In this document: positions 8,096-15,519 of the stretch, in pieces
Numbering within the stretch: position 1 is the first letter of the stretch
How the letters are laid out: each line of letters opens with the position of its first letter
Assembly: GCA_964648985.1 (NCBI GenBank)
Contig: CAZYMS010000013.1
Span: forward strand, 1 to 35,469
Direction: 5' to 3'
Source of the DNA: JAEUSE01 sp964648985
GTDB taxonomy: Bacteria > Patescibacteriota > Doudnabacteria > UBA920
Length of the DNA: 35,469 nt
The notes under the pieces: generated by a model
Database searches by the model: none
Seen by the model: the letters and a program-made list of their open reading frames with translations, nothing else
Told to the model about the DNA's origin: nothing
Program-made: the position numbers and the translations under genes

Positions 8096-8689
8096 ATGAG
8101 AAAATATTACGCACTTATAATTGCAATTGGTATGTTGGTTATTGCTGCGGCATATGCGTGGCACCGTGATGAACGCGCGGTGAGCGAGGTTGCCACTGTT
8201 CCGGTGGCGGTGGTTTCTACGGAACAGCAAGTACAAAATGTAAAAGCAGGGGCGTTTACCCGTCCTGCAGATGCAGAAATAAAAGCGAACCTTACGGAGC
8301 TTCAGTACCGGGTGACTCAAGAGCAGGGAACGGAAACACCATTTCAGAATGAATACTGGCACAATGAGCAGGTCGGGCTATACGTAGATATTGTTTCTGG
8401 CGAGCCACTATTTTCTTCTAAAGATAAGTACGACTCCGGTACGGGCTGGCCTTCATTTACGAGACCGCTCAAATCGGATGTAGTCATAGAACGAACCGAT
8501 ACACTCCTGGGCGTGCCACGCACAGAAATAATAAGCGCTATAGCAAAGTCCCATTTGGGGCATGTGTTTGATGATGGCCCCGCTCCAACGGGCAAGCGCT
8601 ATTGTATGAACTCGGCTGCGCTGCGCTTTGTTCCAGTAGCTGAGCTTGAAGTGCAAGGGTATGGAGCGTATGCAGATATTTTTAAATAG
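8096..8689 (+). CDS. msrB: Exported peptide-methionine (R)-S-oxide reductase MsrB
   Basis: A 197-aa protein with an N-terminal signal anchor (residues 5-22) followed by a full MsrB domain (about 65-197). Family motifs are DSGTGWPSF, SHLGHVFDDGP and RYCMNSAALRF, the last holding the catalytic Cys that reduces the R-sulfoxide of methionine. The two zinc-binding CxxC pairs found in many MsrB proteins are absent (the first is VDIVSG here), and the position in SGxGWPSF that often carries the resolving Cys is Thr. It thus belongs to the zinc-free form, and its recycling partner is not evident. Being anchored, it probably repairs oxidised envelope proteins and needs an extracytoplasmic reductant. 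It is seven bases downstream of the nucleotidyltransferase and six bases upstream of the methyltransferase, so probably one operon. Confidence 0.9.
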   Translation: MRKYYALIIAIGMLVIAAAYAWHRDERAVSEVATVPVAVVSTEQQVQNVKAGAFTRPADAEIKANLTELQYRVTQEQGTETPFQNEYWHNEQVGLYVDIVSGEPLFSSKDKYDSGTGWPSFTRPLKSDVVIERTDTLLGVPRTEIISAIAKSHLGHVFDDGPAPTGKRYCMNSAALRFVPVAELEVQGYGAYADIFK

Positions 8690-8694
8690 TTCTT

Positions 8695-9297
8695 ATGAAT
8701 CCAAGCCCCTCAGACAAAATACGGCTTACTCGGTTCTACGAAGAAGCTTTACTGAAATATGGTCCAGGAAGCGCCAAGGCGCTTCAATGGAAAAATGAAA
8801 ATAGCCAGCACGTTCGTTTTGTGGCACTAAGCCAAATTGCAGATCTTTCCGGAAAAAGTGTGCTGGATGTGGGCTGTGGAGTGGGTGATTTATATCCATA
8901 TTTGCAGGACCATTTTACGGGTATTGAGTATTGCGGAGTAGATATGGTTCCCGGCATGATCATGGCTGCAGAAAAGAAGTATCCAGACGTGCGGTTTATA
9001 CACATAGATGTCCTAGAATTTACAGAACAGTATGACTACGTGCTTGCGTCGGGTGCTCTTACGTTTAACATGCAAAGTGGTAAAGAATTCTACTTTGAAA
9101 TTATTACGCATATGTACTCGCTTGCGAAAAGGGGTGTTGCGTTCAATGTGCTAGATAGTGAAGTATATGCAACTGATCACGAATATCTCGCATATAGCTA
9201 TGCAGAAATAGCCGCGGTGTGCGAAGCACTAAATTGCCAATTCGTAGTTTCAACTGAGTATGAAGTAGGTGATTTCACCGTGTTTTTATATAAATAA
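8695..9297 (+). CDS. Class I SAM-dependent methyltransferase
   Basis: A 200-aa protein with the Rossmann-type SAM motif VLDVGCGVGDLYPYL (about 57-71), the acidic strand-2 end in YCGVDMVPGMI, and a motif-III-like FIHIDVLEF. It has no target-recognition domain, so the substrate cannot be told; small molecules and lipids are as likely as macromolecules. The N-terminus (SDKIRLTRFYEEALLKYGPG) is a helical cap common in stand-alone methyltransferases. It follows msrB by six bases and is probably in the same transcript. Confidence 0.8.
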   Translation: MNPSPSDKIRLTRFYEEALLKYGPGSAKALQWKNENSQHVRFVALSQIADLSGKSVLDVGCGVGDLYPYLQDHFTGIEYCGVDMVPGMIMAAEKKYPDVRFIHIDVLEFTEQYDYVLASGALTFNMQSGKEFYFEIITHMYSLAKRGVAFNVLDSEVYATDHEYLAYSYAEIAAVCEALNCQFVVSTEYEVGDFTVFLYK

Positions 9298-9379
9298 AAG
9301 TCTAGTCCGTATACTGCGTTGAAGCGCAGGTGGGAATATGGTACGGTTCAAGTACCCAATAGTATTAACAAAAAACAAT

Positions 9380-9679
9380 ATGATAAGAGTACACGACATT
9401 TTTGTCTGTAAGCCGGGTAATGCATCTAAATTGGCCAAGCTTTTTAAGGAGTGGGCCGAGATTTTACCCAAGAAAAATGGGTTAGTTATGACGGACATGA
9501 CCGGTCAGTTCCACAGAGTAATAATGGCAACCAGCTACGAAAGCCTCACTGAATATGATGAAGAAATGAAAAATATGGGCAAAAACATGTCGGAAGAAGA
9601 AAAAGCCATGATGGACAAGTTCAAAGACATGAACGACATGTACGTTTCTGGTAGTCGAGAAATTTATAAAGTTTGGTAA
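9380..9679 (+). CDS. Small dimeric alpha/beta-barrel-like protein
   Basis: A 99-aa protein when started at the ATG giving MIRVHDIFVCKPGNASKLAK. An upstream in-frame GTG at about 9338 would add 14 residues that look unlike the family core, so the internal start is preferred. The pattern beta (MIRVHDIF), helix (KLAKLFKEWAEIL), beta (FHRVIMATSYE) and helix resembles antibiotic-biosynthesis-monooxygenase/NIPSNAP-type ferredoxin-like domains that form dimers. A Met/Lys/Glu-rich helix (MKNMGKNMSEEEKAMMDKFK) precedes a final strand. No catalytic residues can be named. It stands alone between the methyltransferase and an intergenic repeat. Confidence 0.6.
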   Translation: MIRVHDIFVCKPGNASKLAKLFKEWAEILPKKNGLVMTDMTGQFHRVIMATSYESLTEYDEEMKNMGKNMSEEEKAMMDKFKDMNDMYVSGSREIYKVW

Positions 9680-9684
9680 TACCC

Positions 9685-9772
9685 CTGAAGCGGAGTCGAA
9701 AGCCATCAAGTCTATAAAGCCCACAAAGTAGATTGCAAGGAGTTCCGTCATTCCCGCGTAGGCGGGAATGAC
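9685..9772. repeat. REP-like intergenic repeat with perfect 11-bp inverted arms
   Basis: The core at 9747-9772 is GTCATTCCCGC, a four-base GTAG loop, and GCGGGAATGAC, a perfect hairpin. This arm sequence is a form met as dispersed intergenic repeats in many bacterial genomes (established knowledge, not checked here). About 60 bases upstream, TGAAGCGGAGTCGAAAG resembles another widespread intergenic element. Only one copy is seen in this window. Confidence 0.6.
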
Positions 9773-9774
9773 AA

Positions 9775-9783
9775 TGCTATTAT
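9775..9783 (+). promoter_or_regulatory. Extended -10 promoter for the DinB-like gene
   Basis: TGCTATTAT (TG-n-TATTAT) ends 13 bases before the ATG, directly after the REP-like hairpin, giving a leader of only about seven bases. No good -35 is seen. Confidence 0.45.
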
Positions 9784-9796
9784 TTTTTATACCAAT

Positions 9797-10288
9797 ATGA
9801 CACTCGGACAACAGTTTTTAAAAGAGCTAGAAGCAGAGGCTGCAGCAACAAAAAAATGTCTGGAGCGAATTCCAGAAAATTTGTATGACTATAAACCACA
9901 TGAAAAATCTATGGCCATGGGCTATCTCGCGCTCATTGTTGCAGAGATACCACTGTGGGCACACGTCATGGCTACTACAAGTGAAATAGACTTCGTGAAG
10001 TTTAACCACTTCCAGGCAAAGACTGCTGCTGAGCTTGCCAAGCACTTTGAAGACAATATGGCCCTTGCAAGACAATCACTAGCTACTGTAAGTGATGAAG
10101 CCATGCAAGAAAAGTTTGAGCTCAAGGCAGATGGTCGTGTGGTAATGGAAACCACAAAAGAACAAAGTATAGGTCCGTCCATAAACCATATGGTTCATCA
10201 TCGCGGCCAGCTTACAGTATATATGCGTCTCAATAATTTGCAGGTCCCATCTATATATGGTCCTTCTGCAGATGAGGGCGGATTCTAG
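9797..10288 (+). CDS. DinB-like four-helix protein
   Basis: A 163-aa protein matching the DinB/YfiT-like superfamily: an N-terminal helix (LGQQFLKELEAEAAATKKCLERIP), the family-typical YDYKPHEKSMAMGYLAL segment, and a C-terminal NHMVHHRGQLTVYMRLNN helix with the usual His-x3-His metal ligands. The third ligand usually lies in 'YLA-x-H-x-AE'; here that segment reads YLALIVAEI, so the His is absent and metal binding may be weakened or use another residue. Members of the superfamily include thiol-dependent transferases and stress-induced proteins of unknown role. The reaction is not assignable. It is preceded by its own -10 box and followed by a strong terminator. Confidence 0.8.
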   Translation: MTLGQQFLKELEAEAAATKKCLERIPENLYDYKPHEKSMAMGYLALIVAEIPLWAHVMATTSEIDFVKFNHFQAKTAAELAKHFEDNMALARQSLATVSDEAMQEKFELKADGRVVMETTKEQSIGPSINHMVHHRGQLTVYMRLNNLQVPSIYGPSADEGGF

Positions 10289-10301
10289 TATTTCTAGTAT
10301 A

Positions 10302-10341
10302 AAAAGTATTCTCACACCCTAATAGATGTGAGAATACTTTT
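10302..10341. terminator. Bidirectional terminator between DinB-like gene and pentose phosphate operon
   Basis: A 15-bp perfect stem (AAAAGTATTCTCACA / TGTGAGAATACTTTT) with a ten-base loop has T-rich flanks on both strands. It ends both the rightward DinB-like gene and the leftward pgl-gnd-zwf operon. Confidence 0.9.
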
Positions 10342-10359
10342 TATTGTTAGAGCGAAGCA

Positions 10360-10497
10360 CTATGTTTTTTTACGTTTTAGTATAGACATGCCGCCGTAGT
10401 TGCTGGGTTTGCGCAGGGATGCGCCAGACAGATGCATGCGCTTGCGGTTTTTAGCTTCGCGTTTTTCCGCCTTAACGTTCGTTTTTGTTTTTCTCAT
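10360..10497 (-). CDS. Small, highly basic 45-aa protein at the end of the pentose phosphate operon
   Basis: The reading frame starts with ATG at 10497 and stops with TAG. The protein begins MRKTKTNVKAEKREAKNRKR, continues through MHLSGASLRKPSNYGGMS and ends ILKRKKT. About 40% of residues are Lys or Arg, with no Cys, so it is a likely RNA- or ribosome-binding peptide (inference). It begins 17 bases after the zwf stop and ends just before the bidirectional terminator, so it should be co-transcribed with zwf. I do not recognise the family. The alternation of basic helix and a short SNYGG turn looks non-random, and the frame is bounded by an operon gap and a terminator, which supports it being real. 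Confidence 0.6.
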   Translation of the reverse strand: MRKTKTNVKAEKREAKNRKRMHLSGASLRKPSNYGGMSILKRKKT

Positions 10498-10514
10498 GAT
10501 AAAATATTACTTTG

Positions 10515-11858
10515 TTAGATATTCTGAGCGAGTACTTCTTCGGGGGTGTTGCCCGGTGCATAGAAAATGAGATCGCTGCCCGACATTTCCCAAGCATGCT
10601 GGATAGGAGTAAGGATTTTCCAAGACTCCAGCACCTCTTCGCCAGAGGTAAATAGGGTATGGTCGGACTTGATGGCGCTGAAGAGGACCTGCCCATATGG
10701 TTCTGGTAGACCAAGTTCACGGTCACCAAAGACAAATTTCACTTTATGTTTTGTAAGCTCGTGTTCATAGCCTGGCCGTTTCGCCCAAATGCATAGTTCT
10801 ACTCCCTCATCGGGCTGGAGGCGGAGAGTAAGTTCTTCCGATTCTTTACCTGTTTCTTTCTTATAAAATATTCTAATTTCAGTATATCTCTCTTTGAGGG
10901 CTTTTCCAGTAGTTAATGTAATGGGTACACCCTCCCATTTTTTATTATCAGATTCTAAATGAACAGAGGCAAAAGTTTCTACAGTGCTGTTTGGGTTTCC
11001 TACTTCTTCTCTGTACCCTTTATATTGTCCACGCCGTGCAAGGTCGGTCCTGGTATGTGCCTTTCCGGCAAGGTGTAGTTCTTGCAAAGCCTTAAGGCGC
11101 AGTGCGGGCACTTTCTGCATATCATCTTGACTAGGTGTATCCATAAGGGCAAGCGCTGCGAGCTGCAGCAAGTGGCTTTGCATAAAATCGCGTAGCGCCC
11201 CGGTTTGTTCGTAGAATAGTGCTCTTCCTTCTATGCCTATAGCCTCGCTCGCCGTAATTTCTATGCGTTCAATAAAATCTTTATTCCATGTTCGTTTGAA
11301 CAGGGGATTATGCTCACGAAATATAATAAGGTTCTGAGCAGTATCCCGGGCCAGGTAATGATCTATGCGGTAAATTTGTTCGGATGTAAAGTATTGGTCT
11401 ATGTGGTCAATAAGCTCCTGAGCGCTTTCAAGATCTGTACCAAATGGTTTCTCCAGGAGGAGTTTGGTATGAGGGATTTTCGCTAAACCCGAGGTTCCGA
11501 GGTGTTCAATAATTGGTTTTGAAACTTGCGGGGGTACCGATAGATAAAAAAGTCGTTGTGGAGTTTCGCTAAAGTTAGCTTCAAGACTCTGTAAGTAACT
11601 CACAAGTTTTCCGTAATCTATTTCGCTAGCTAAATCCATTTGAAATAATTCAGCATGCTCGCTAATGTAGCTAGAGTTTTCCGTTTTGTCTAATAGGGAG
11701 GCAATGGTAACATCAGTCCTACGGGTAACCCCTACAATACGAAATTCATTGGGCAGAGCTCCTGCTCGTGCCATTTTACCTATGGCAGGCAAAAGTTTGC
11801 GCTGCGCTAAGTCACCGGTAATTCCAATAATAATTAAAATGGTGGGAGAGGTTTGCAT
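10515..11858 (-). CDS. zwf: Glucose-6-phosphate 1-dehydrogenase
   Basis: A 447-aa cytoplasmic enzyme, slightly short of the usual 480-510. It oxidises glucose 6-phosphate to 6-phosphogluconolactone with reduction of NAD(P)+. The dinucleotide motif GITGDLAQRK (12-21), EKPFG (136-140) and the substrate-binding RIDHYLA (164-170, His167) are present, followed by FMQSHLLQLAAL with the second conserved His. It is the third gene of the leftward operon pgl-gnd-zwf, 37 bases after gnd, and is followed by the small basic gene. All three oxidative pentose phosphate enzymes are therefore made from one transcript. Confidence 0.95.
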   Translation of the reverse strand: MQTSPTILIIIGITGDLAQRKLLPAIGKMARAGALPNEFRIVGVTRRTDVTIASLLDKTENSSYISEHAELFQMDLASEIDYGKLVSYLQSLEANFSETPQRLFYLSVPPQVSKPIIEHLGTSGLAKIPHTKLLLEKPFGTDLESAQELIDHIDQYFTSEQIYRIDHYLARDTAQNLIIFREHNPLFKRTWNKDFIERIEITASEAIGIEGRALFYEQTGALRDFMQSHLLQLAALALMDTPSQDDMQKVPALRLKALQELHLAGKAHTRTDLARRGQYKGYREEVGNPNSTVETFASVHLESDNKKWEGVPITLTTGKALKERYTEIRIFYKKETGKESEELTLRLQPDEGVELCIWAKRPGYEHELTKHKVKFVFGDRELGLPEPYGQVLFSAIKSDHTLFTSGEEVLESWKILTPIQHAWEMSGSDLIFYAPGNTPEEVLAQNI

Positions 11859-11895
11859 AATGGTAAATACCTAGATAAACCTGGATAGAATGTTG

Positions 11896-12798
11896 TTACT
11901 TATTTATCTTATGACCACCAAAAGCATTGCGCATAGCCGCAAGAAGTTTGGTGGTAAAATTAGTGTTGCCTTGCTGGGAGGCAAGTCGTACATCAAACGA
12001 AGCTTGTATGGATGGCATATCCAGTTTCATATCTTTCGCAACTTCAAGCGTCCAGCGCGCTTCTCCCGATTCCGCCACGTACCCATCTATACCCGTAAGT
12101 TCTGGGTTCTCTGCAAGCGCATCACGACAAAGTTCATTCAGCCAAGAGGTTATAACACTATGGTGCTGCCATACTTCTCCAGCAGCAGCAAGGTCTATAT
12201 TTTTATATGGTCCTTCTTTCAGGAAACGGTATCCTTCCGCAAGGCTTTGCATCATGCCGTATTCTATAGCATTATGAGTCATTTTGACGAAATGTCCTGC
12301 ACCACTTTCGCCAAAATGGTGGTACGCCCCTTCAGGGAGGGAAAGAGTCTGAAGTACGGGTTCAATAGTTTTAAAACCAGTTACGTCACCTCCAGCCATC
12401 ATGGAAAAGCCATTTGCATAGCCCCATATGCCCCCGCTTGTTCCTACGTCGAGAAGTGTGGAGCCCCGTTCTGCTACGCGTTCAGATCTAATTTTCGTTT
12501 GCCTAAAGTCTGAATTCCCGCCATCTATAAGAATACTTTGTGAGGGTAGCACGGAAAGCCAAGAATCCAGTTCACTGTCTACTATGTCTGAGGGTATCAT
12601 GAGCCATACTACTGCAGGTTCGTTTTCAAATGCAGCTACGACTTCTTCTTTGGTAAAAGCGGCGATAGCACCGATTGCCCCCATTTCTTCTATGGGTTCT
12701 TTGCTTCTATTATGTGCTATAACAATGTGCCCTCCTTCTTGAAGTTTGCGGGCAATTTGCATGCCCATACGTCCGAGTCCTGATATTGCTATTTTCAT
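11896..12798 (-). CDS. gnd: 6-phosphogluconate dehydrogenase, short (about 300-aa) type
   Basis: A 300-aa enzyme that oxidatively decarboxylates 6-phosphogluconate to ribulose 5-phosphate. It has the Rossmann motif GLGRMG (7-12), the substrate-binding GTSGGIWGYANGFSMMAGG, and the catalytic segment GAGHFVKMTHNAIEYG with the general-base Lys. The length matches the short GndA-like bacterial form, which lacks the long C-terminal tail of the roughly 470-aa enzymes and is often NAD-linked. The cofactor here was not determined. It sits between pgl (36-base gap) and zwf. Confidence 0.93.
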   Translation of the reverse strand: MKIAISGLGRMGMQIARKLQEGGHIVIAHNRSKEPIEEMGAIGAIAAFTKEEVVAAFENEPAVVWLMIPSDIVDSELDSWLSVLPSQSILIDGGNSDFRQTKIRSERVAERGSTLLDVGTSGGIWGYANGFSMMAGGDVTGFKTIEPVLQTLSLPEGAYHHFGESGAGHFVKMTHNAIEYGMMQSLAEGYRFLKEGPYKNIDLAAAGEVWQHHSVITSWLNELCRDALAENPELTGIDGYVAESGEARWTLEVAKDMKLDMPSIQASFDVRLASQQGNTNFTTKLLAAMRNAFGGHKINK

Positions 12799-12834
12799 AG
12801 TATATTTTTCAGTTAATGTTTTGATATCTGAATT

Positions 12835-13500
12835 TTATACATGGTAGTCTGTAAAGAGTGTAGATTTTGGAACTAGTTTCAGTAGCTGTGCCGGTTGATC
12901 AACAATAGCAGTATTGGTAGTAAGTAATGTTGTAAGTGTTGGCCACTTTGCTTCTCCCGCAGCAAAGATTACTGCTTCGGAGAGTTTTGGCATTACATGC
13001 GCAGTCGTAGTGATCCGTTCATACCCCCCACCATCATAGGTAGTTGCGAGGTTGGGAGATGTAACTGCAAGGCTATGGGGAAGTATGCCTGAAGTGTGGC
13101 CATCTGCTCCAATTCCAAATAATCCAAGTGCGTAGTCAGTTTGTGCGAGTTCAGTCTCAAGAAATGCATTGAACTGCGTTACCGTAGTAGTTCTGTCGCT
13201 ACCGGTCAGTACGGGAACAAGTTTCGCATGAGGTAAGTTAAATTTTGCCTGCATAAGTTGATGCCAGTTTGAGTCTGGGTAAGTTATAGGCCCATATCGT
13301 TCATCAGTAAGGCTTACTACAAGCTTTGTTTGAATGCCCGGGTCAATAAGTTTGGCTGCTTCTATGGCAATAGGAACGCACGAGCCGCCTGCTACGAGCC
13401 ACGTTACGTGTTTGCTCAAATAGAGCTGTCTCATAATTTTCTCGGCAATTAAGTGTCCTATTACCGCGGGATCTATAGTATTTTTTACCTCAATATTCAT
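12835..13500 (-). CDS. pgl: 6-phosphogluconolactonase (DevB/Pgl type)
   Basis: A 221-aa protein of the NagB/DevB fold that hydrolyses 6-phosphoglucono-lactone. Motifs are LVAGGSCVPIAIEAA near the N-terminus (the 'GG[ST]' phosphate loop), TDERYGPITYPDSNW, and GIGADGHTSGILPHS, the family signature with the catalytic His. It is the first gene of the leftward operon. A TATAAT box on the minus strand (13530-13525) gives an 18-base leader. Confidence 0.92.
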   Translation of the reverse strand: MNIEVKNTIDPAVIGHLIAEKIMRQLYLSKHVTWLVAGGSCVPIAIEAAKLIDPGIQTKLVVSLTDERYGPITYPDSNWHQLMQAKFNLPHAKLVPVLTGSDRTTTVTQFNAFLETELAQTDYALGLFGIGADGHTSGILPHSLAVTSPNLATTYDGGGYERITTTAHVMPKLSEAVIFAAGEAKWPTLTTLLTTNTAIVDQPAQLLKLVPKSTLFTDYHV

Positions 13501-13524
13501 ACGTATATATGTATTGTACTAGGT

Positions 13525-13675
13525 ATTATAGTGATTGGCCATGTAAGGTGGAAGTATATGGTGATGCACACTGGTAACTACAAAACGCGTATCTTTTCAG
13601 TCTTCATACTGTACCTTTTCTATTAGGTAACGTGCGTCATTTTTGATATGCTTATTGTACCTAGCCATATATAGT
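13525..13675. promoter_or_regulatory. Divergent promoter region between pgl operon and glgP
   Basis: Leftward: TATAAT at 13530-13525 for pgl. Rightward: TTGATA (13643-13648) followed 17-21 bases later by the overlapping AT-rich hexamers CATATA, TATATA and TATAGT, ending a few bases before the glgP ATG, so that leader is very short or absent. Both sides share the string ATTGTAC-y-TAG next to the promoter (13513 and 13653), a possible site for co-regulation of the two carbon units. Confidence 0.5.
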
Positions 13676-13677
13676 AT

Positions 13678-15399
13678 ATGAATTTTAAAGACATGCAGGC
13701 CCAGTGGCCCAAGGCGATAGAACTTACAAAACATCCTATAGCATATCTTTGTGCAGAGTTTGCTTTGTCCGATGAATTACCCATTTATTCAGGCGGGCTT
13801 GGTGTACTTGCTGGTGATGTAATTCGAGAGGCAGATAGGGCAAATATCCCTCTAGTCGCGGTGGGTCTGTTCTATAAAGAGGGATACTTTAGACAAGTTA
13901 TTACAGAGGCAGGGCTGCAAGATGAACTGCCTGCATACCATGAGCTTGCACATTTACCTATTACGCTTGTTACAGATGCATCTGGTGCTGAGGTTCGAGT
14001 AAAAATGTTCATTGGAAACCGTATTATTGTAGTTCGGGCGTGGAAGTACATGGAGGGAAATATCGCCATATACTTACTAGATACTGATCTTCCAGAGAAT
14101 ATGGAGCTTGATAGGCGTCTTACCCTAAGTCTCTATCCGACCGATAATGAGTGGCGTATACAGCAAGAAATTATTTTAGGAATCGGAGGTGTAAAATTGC
14201 TACATCATTTAGGGATTGTTCCTGGGGTTTATCATTTGAATGAGGGCCATTCCGCTTTTGCAATTCTTGAAATTGCTCACAAATATTTAAAAAGTCATTC
14301 AGCGAGTTTTTCCGAAGCCCTCGCATACGCCCGGGGTAGGACAGTGTTTACCAATCATACGCTTATTTCTTCGGGTAACGATGTATTTGCAAGCGATATG
14401 GTTGCCCGGCTTCTGAAAGAGTATGCGGACCACCTCAGTCTTCCTGTTGATGAGATTGTGCGCATGGGCGCAGTTCCAGGGCAGGAGCATTTATTTTCTA
14501 TGACCCACTTGGCTCTCTCTGCAAGTAACCGAGTAAGTGCCGTAAGCAAAACACACGCTGAATTTGCAAAAATTACTTGGCCTGACCGGGAACTTATGCC
14601 AATTACCAATGGAGTGCATGCACCATTCTGGCAAGCTCCGGGCTGGCAACACATTACGGAACGACTGGCTCGCGGGTTCGATGTAACCGATGCAGAAGTG
14701 TGGCGCACGCATCTTCAATATAAAGCAGAGCTATTGGCCCATCTGGAGCGGGTAACTCCATCTTCTTTCAATCCAGAAGCACTGACAATAACCTGGGCAA
14801 GGCGCATAGCTGCATATAAACAACCGCTTTTACTGTTTTCTGATATCGCCCGACTTAAAGCCATTATATATAGTAGCGAGCGGCCAGTGCAGATCGTTAT
14901 TGCGGGTAAAGCGCATCCAGGGGATGCTGCTGCAAAGGGTATGATTACTGAGTTGTTGAATATACTTAAGGCCCATGACTTGCACGATAGTATAGTATTT
15001 GTGCCCAATTACAACTTACAGCTTGCACGTCTTTTGGTGGCAGGGAGCGATGTATGGCTCAATACTCCTGTTCGGGGTCAGGAAGCCTGTGGTACTTCCG
15101 GTATGAAATCAGCTATGAATGGCGGTCTGCAATGTGCTATTTCAGATGGCTGGACAGATGAAATTCCTCTTCAAGAAATAGGTTTCTTGGTGAGCCCCGT
15201 TGATTCGGCAACAAGTCTATACAATGTATTGGAACAGATCATAGTGCCACTATACTATAGCGGTCAGGCCACACACGGAATACCAGTGGAATGGGTGGAT
15301 CGTATGAAAAGAACGGCAAGCGTTGTAACTCAAGGTTTTTCTTCTGAGCGTATGGTGCGGGAATATATGGAAAAATTATATATACCGACGTTGGAGTAA
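13678..15399 (+). CDS. glgP: Alpha-glucan (glycogen) phosphorylase, short form
   Basis: A 573-aa GT35 enzyme that releases glucose 1-phosphate from alpha-1,4-glucan using pyridoxal phosphate. The N-terminal HPIAYLCAEFALSDELPIYSGGLGVLAGD block and the later GVYHLNEGHSAFA block are typical of the short phosphorylases found in many archaea, thermophiles and CPR bacteria; E. coli-type enzymes are about 800 aa. The PLP lysine lies in EACGTSGMKSAMNGG, at Lys477. The start codon abuts the promoter, so the mRNA is close to leaderless. It is followed after 120 bases by glgA, forming a glycogen unit. Confidence 0.92.
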   Translation: MNFKDMQAQWPKAIELTKHPIAYLCAEFALSDELPIYSGGLGVLAGDVIREADRANIPLVAVGLFYKEGYFRQVITEAGLQDELPAYHELAHLPITLVTDASGAEVRVKMFIGNRIIVVRAWKYMEGNIAIYLLDTDLPENMELDRRLTLSLYPTDNEWRIQQEIILGIGGVKLLHHLGIVPGVYHLNEGHSAFAILEIAHKYLKSHSASFSEALAYARGRTVFTNHTLISSGNDVFASDMVARLLKEYADHLSLPVDEIVRMGAVPGQEHLFSMTHLALSASNRVSAVSKTHAEFAKITWPDRELMPITNGVHAPFWQAPGWQHITERLARGFDVTDAEVWRTHLQYKAELLAHLERVTPSSFNPEALTITWARRIAAYKQPLLLFSDIARLKAIIYSSERPVQIVIAGKAHPGDAAAKGMITELLNILKAHDLHDSIVFVPNYNLQLARLLVAGSDVWLNTPVRGQEACGTSGMKSAMNGGLQCAISDGWTDEIPLQEIGFLVSPVDSATSLYNVLEQIIVPLYYSGQATHGIPVEWVDRMKRTASVVTQGFSSERMVREYMEKLYIPTLE

Positions 15400-15519
15400 G
15401 GGGGTTGTAAGTGTATGGTCGCCAGTATGGTACGAGGTCTTAGGTTGTAAGGCCCTATAACCATTAAGCCTTTAACCAAACTGGCAGCCACCTACTGTAA
15501 CCGCTAACCAATTAGAACT

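Noticed and set aside
11890..12513. Long open frame on the plus strand across the gnd region (about 207 codons)
   Set aside because: It lies fully antisense to gnd, whose motifs are intact. The translation is rich in Phe, Tyr, Ser and Cys without domain features.
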